NCBI RefSeq assembly: GCF_017591425.1
Contig: NW_024465434.1
Span: forward strand, 1,178,001-1,242,000
Direction: 5' to 3'
Source of the DNA: Ochotona curzoniae
Taxonomy: Eukaryota > Chordata > Mammalia > Lagomorpha > Ochotonidae
Length of the DNA: 64,000 nucleotides
Translations under genes and position numbers: made by a program
Shown here: positions 61,052-64,000 of the stretch, one piece after another
Numbering within the stretch: the first letter of the stretch is position 1
Layout: each line of letters opens with the position of its first letter
Notes under the pieces: model-generated
What the model was told of the DNA's origin: nothing
Seen by the model: only the letters and a program-made list of their open reading frames with translations
Databases searched by the model: none

Positions 61052-61308
61052 AGAAGAAGAAGATCTTCCATCCTTTGATTTACTCCTCATGCTGCCGCCA
61101 CGGCTGAAGCTGAGCCGATCTGAAGCCAGCAGCCTGGTGCCTCTTGTGGGTTTCCCACACATCTGCAGGGTCCCAAAGCTTTGGGCCGTCCTTGACTTTC
61201 TCAGGCCACAAGCAGGGAGCTGGATGGGAAGTGGTTCCTCTGGTGCCCATATGGGATTCTGGGGCGTGCAAGGCGAGGACTTTAGTTGCTAGGCTATGGT
61301 ACCAGGCC
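60911..61308 (-). mobile_element. C-type SINE with microsatellite expansion
   Basis: Antisense SINE flanked by TGAAACTTAAA at 60,900-60,910 and 61,309-61,319 (perfect). The tail-side block that normally reads ATACAGAGAGG is replaced by (TA)n, (GA)n and (GAA)n tracts. About 30 bp are missing from the head (near 61,235). Confidence 0.92.
60952..61063. repeat. (TA)n(GA)n(GAA)n microsatellite in a SINE
   Basis: TA tracts at 60,952-60,964 and 60,981-61,004, about 21 GA units at 61,007-61,048, then GAA units to 61,063. Confidence 0.96.
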
Positions 61309-62917
61309 TGAAACTTAAAACTTTTTTAACCCCCCAAATCTTATGAGAAGTGCTATTTTCTTCCCTAAAAATTTAATTTTATTTTCGAATGTTACTAATT
61401 GTGCCTTCACAAAGTGATAGGTCTTTAAAGTCATGTTGCTAGAAGATTTCTCCTCTTACATATCACTCCCTAATCTGATCGCAGATACAACCCCCTGCAG
61501 GTGTTCAAGGGCTTCTTCACTCTGCTCCATTAGCTGGCTTCATTCTGCCCAGAATGTGTTCACAAATGCCATATGCTAGGAGCATTCTATCAGTACGTGT
61601 ATGTCTGTTCACAACGGTGACATCTTCAGTCTCATCTTTTTATCACTTTCATTGAGTCTTTATCTTCCTAAAGGGTTTTTTTTTTTTTTTATCATTTGTA
61701 GGAAATGAACTTGACAACACGTCAGCCATTTTGGACACGACTGCCACCTCTTTCAGGTAGCTCTGATGGCTTCCCCAAGCCCTTATACCAGCATATATGA
61801 ACATGCTCATGACCCCCTGGGCTGGCTTGCTGGGATGGACTCCAACATCCGTGTCTGATTCCTAGGATGTAAATATTTTTTGAAAAAGTACAAATGCACT
61901 CGGGTTAGCCACAGGCTGCCTTGATCTAGGTCAGCATGTAAATCCCTTATCAATAAAGAATCTGTTGTTTCCCCACTGCTGCGGGATGTAGATCCCCACA
62001 ATAAGCCATATGTTTTACTAACCCAAAATTCTTGGTCCCTTTCTCTGGTCTCTTGGTCCCTCACGTCTTTAAGTCGTTGGTTCTTATACATTGTGTTTTC
62101 TCAAAACATGATATTCTCAATTTAACTTTAGCACTCTATCATGATATGTGTAGTCAGAATCTGAAACTGCATGAAAAGACAACATCATAATAATTCATGT
62201 GATCTAAAATGAGCAAAGCAAGACCAGTTTCCTCTCAAGATGAAAAATTTCAGGCCTTGTGGAAAGGACAACAATAAAAAAATAGTATTTCTTTAAAAGC
62301 ACTCAGAATGTCAAAACAACTTCAACATTTTTTTTTTTTTATAATTACAGAGTGGTATCTGGTACAAAGAAAAAATTATTTCATATATGACATGATCAGA
62401 CACAATTGAGGATGAAAAAGCTATCATCCAAACACAGAACTCGCCTGACCTGTACATGAACAAGAACCTGCTTTAAACTCCCACCCAGTTTACTACCCCA
62501 TATTGTCCCTAGAAAGGCTAGGGACACAAAATTTGGTTAAGGGAAGAGACCGGCAATTTTTTCAGCTGGGTCCTGATGACTGGTTTAAATATGTACTTTA
62601 AAAAATACATTTAACAGGTATTTACTGTGGTTTGCAATATAACGTGTGCTATTCAACCTGTTGGGATTACAAATCCGAGCAAAATTAGATCAGTATTCTG
62701 ATGGAGGTCTGCTGTACGTAGGGAAGACTAACCAAATATATATTTTTGGGAATATATCTATTTTATATATAAGCTGAGTATTGCAGTAAGATTAGAATAT
62801 GATAAAATGTGCTATCATGCAGGCCATAAAAATATAGGTTTTTACCATGTTTGCTCAGGTGGCATGAAATTGGGAGCTTTTGATTTTGAAGTCACTATGT
62901 CCGCTAACGATGCTTGG
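61309..62917. other. Mostly unassigned DNA
   Basis: No gene recognised. A possible solo LTR inside is listed separately. T runs at 61,678-61,690 and 62,328-62,340. Confidence 0.45.
61700..62095 (+). mobile_element. Possible solo LTR
   Basis: AATAAA at 61,952, followed by a pyrimidine-rich stretch with GGTCCCTTTCTCTGGTCTC repeated phrases, as in the R/U5 part of class I LTRs. No flanking duplication was determined; borders are approximate. Confidence 0.33.
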
Positions 62918-63235
62918 GGATGGTCAGCCCTATGGCCCAATGGATTAACATGGTAGATTTCTTTACCACCTGCCCAAATCAGTGCTGGTTGGAGGGGTGT
63001 TCCACATCTGATCCAGCTCCCTGCTAATGAGGCTGGGAAAGCAGTGAAGAGGGTACAAGCTTTTCGATCCCTGTCATCCATATGGGAGACAAGGATGAAA
63101 GTTGAGGCATTTGGCTTCAGCTTGGCTTGGCTTTAGCCATAGCAGCTCTCTGGAGAGCAAACAGCAGAAAGAAGCTCTTTCTTTCTACTTTTTCTGTCAT
63201 TTTGCTTTTCAAATAAATATATTTTCTAGAACAAA
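62918..63235 (+). mobile_element. SINE, old diverged copy
   Basis: Sense SINE of an older type: CAGCCCTATGGCCCAATGG head, CCACATCTGATCCAGCTCCC middle and TTTCAAATAAATATATTTTC tail. Confidence 0.8.
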
Positions 63236-63244
63236 GTAAAAAAA

Positions 63245-64000
63245 AATAGTGATCTAATGATGGATCTTGAAGATTTAGAAGAACAAACCAGATCTCAAAT
63301 TAGCAGGGGACAAGCAGTAAGGCTCAGAGCAGCAATGGAGGAAATTGTAGCTGAACATACAAAGATCCAAACAAATAGTGGCTCATCTTTTTGAGAAGGT
63401 CAACAAATACAGGCAAGTCTGTAGTCAGACTAACACAGAAGAGAAAAATCTCAAAGTAACATTAAAGATGAAAAAGACGACATGGTAGCAAACTCATGTA
63501 AAAAGGATTATAGGGCCCTGCGTGGTGTCCTAGCAACTAAAATCCTCACCTTGAATGTGCCAGGATCCCATTTGGGCACTGATTCTAATACCAGGAGCCC
63601 TGCTTCCCATCCAGCTCCCTGCTTGTGGCCTCAGAAAGCAGTCAAGGACGGCCCAAAGCATTATGACCCATCACCCTCGTGGGAGACCCAGAAGCAGCTC
63701 CTGGCTCTGGATCAGCACAGCTTTGGCAGTTGTGTTCACTTGGGGAGTGAGTCAATAGATGGAAAATCTTCCTCCTTGTCTCTCCTCCTTTATATATATC
63801 GGATTTTGTAATAAAAATAAAATCTTAAAACAAGGTTTATAAAAATCTGTGAAAAACTATATGAACCTTCGAGATTAGAGGATGTAGAAATTTTAGTGAA
63901 GTCTATAACAAGCAATGAGATTGAAGCAGTGATATAGTCTCTTATCAAAGAAACACCGAAATCTGATAACTTTATGACTGATTCCCATAATACATTAAAG
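63245..64000 (+). mobile_element. L1 ORF2, segment at the right edge
   Basis: Sense L1 ORF2 between endonuclease and RT. The ACACCGAAATCTGATAAC box at 63,953 is typical. It is split by a SINE and runs off the window. Confidence 0.75.
63513..63831 (+). mobile_element. C-type SINE
   Basis: Full-length sense SINE starting GGGCCCTGCGTGGTGTCC, with an AATAAAAATAAAATC tail, flanked by AAGGATTATA (63,503-63,512) and AAGGTTTATA (63,832-63,841), a 9/10 target duplication. Confidence 0.93.

Overview
This is nuclear DNA from a placental mammal, almost certainly a lagomorph and most likely a pika. The tRNA-derived SINE present in more than 20 copies (A box, B box, a GGGCCCGGC start and an AATAAATAAATCTTT tail) is the lagomorph C-type SINE, in a form that fits Ochotona better than rabbit. 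Two L1 3' ends (11.15-12.64 kb and 45.15-46.1 kb) also look lagomorph. The species call is inference. I found no exon of a host protein-coding gene. Nearly all open frames are shadows of repeats, and the window reads as a gene-poor, AT-rich, repeat-dense interval.

Layout. 1-10.6 kb: two old minus-strand L1 elements carrying SINEs; the first contains a tailless 5S rRNA fragment and the second appears to carry its middle third inverted in place. 11.15-12.64 kb: lagomorph L1 3' end. 12.6-21 kb: mostly unassigned DNA with SINEs and two possible processed pseudogenes. 21.06-24.25 kb: a GC-rich, polyadenylated, apparently non-coding retroposon of about 3.2 kb flanked by an 11-bp target duplication. 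25-28.2 kb: another minus-strand L1. 28.6-34.8 kb: mixed unassigned DNA, an old MaLR-type LTR and L1 pieces. 34.8-39.96 kb: a SINE whose 3' end is duplicated and runs into about 4.7 kb of AT-rich tandem DNA, dominated by a 23-25 bp palindromic monomer. 41.2-46.9 kb: a nest in which an L1 is interrupted by a second copy of the GC-rich retroposon and by a younger L1 3' end, which itself carries a SINE. 47.2-55.3 kb: an L1 5' end, a decayed endogenous retrovirus remnant and several plus-strand L1 pieces. 55.8-56.4 kb: a SINE inside an inverted SINE. 56.4-60.9 kb: the longest stretch without a recognised repeat. 60.9-64 kb: SINEs, a possible solo LTR and L1 at the right edge.

The items most worth following are the 3.2-kb GC-rich retroposon family (three copies here, one giving its 3' end), the SINE-anchored palindromic satellite, the in-place L1 inversion and the tailless 5S retropseudogene. 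All family assignments come from reading the sequence; none was confirmed by database search.
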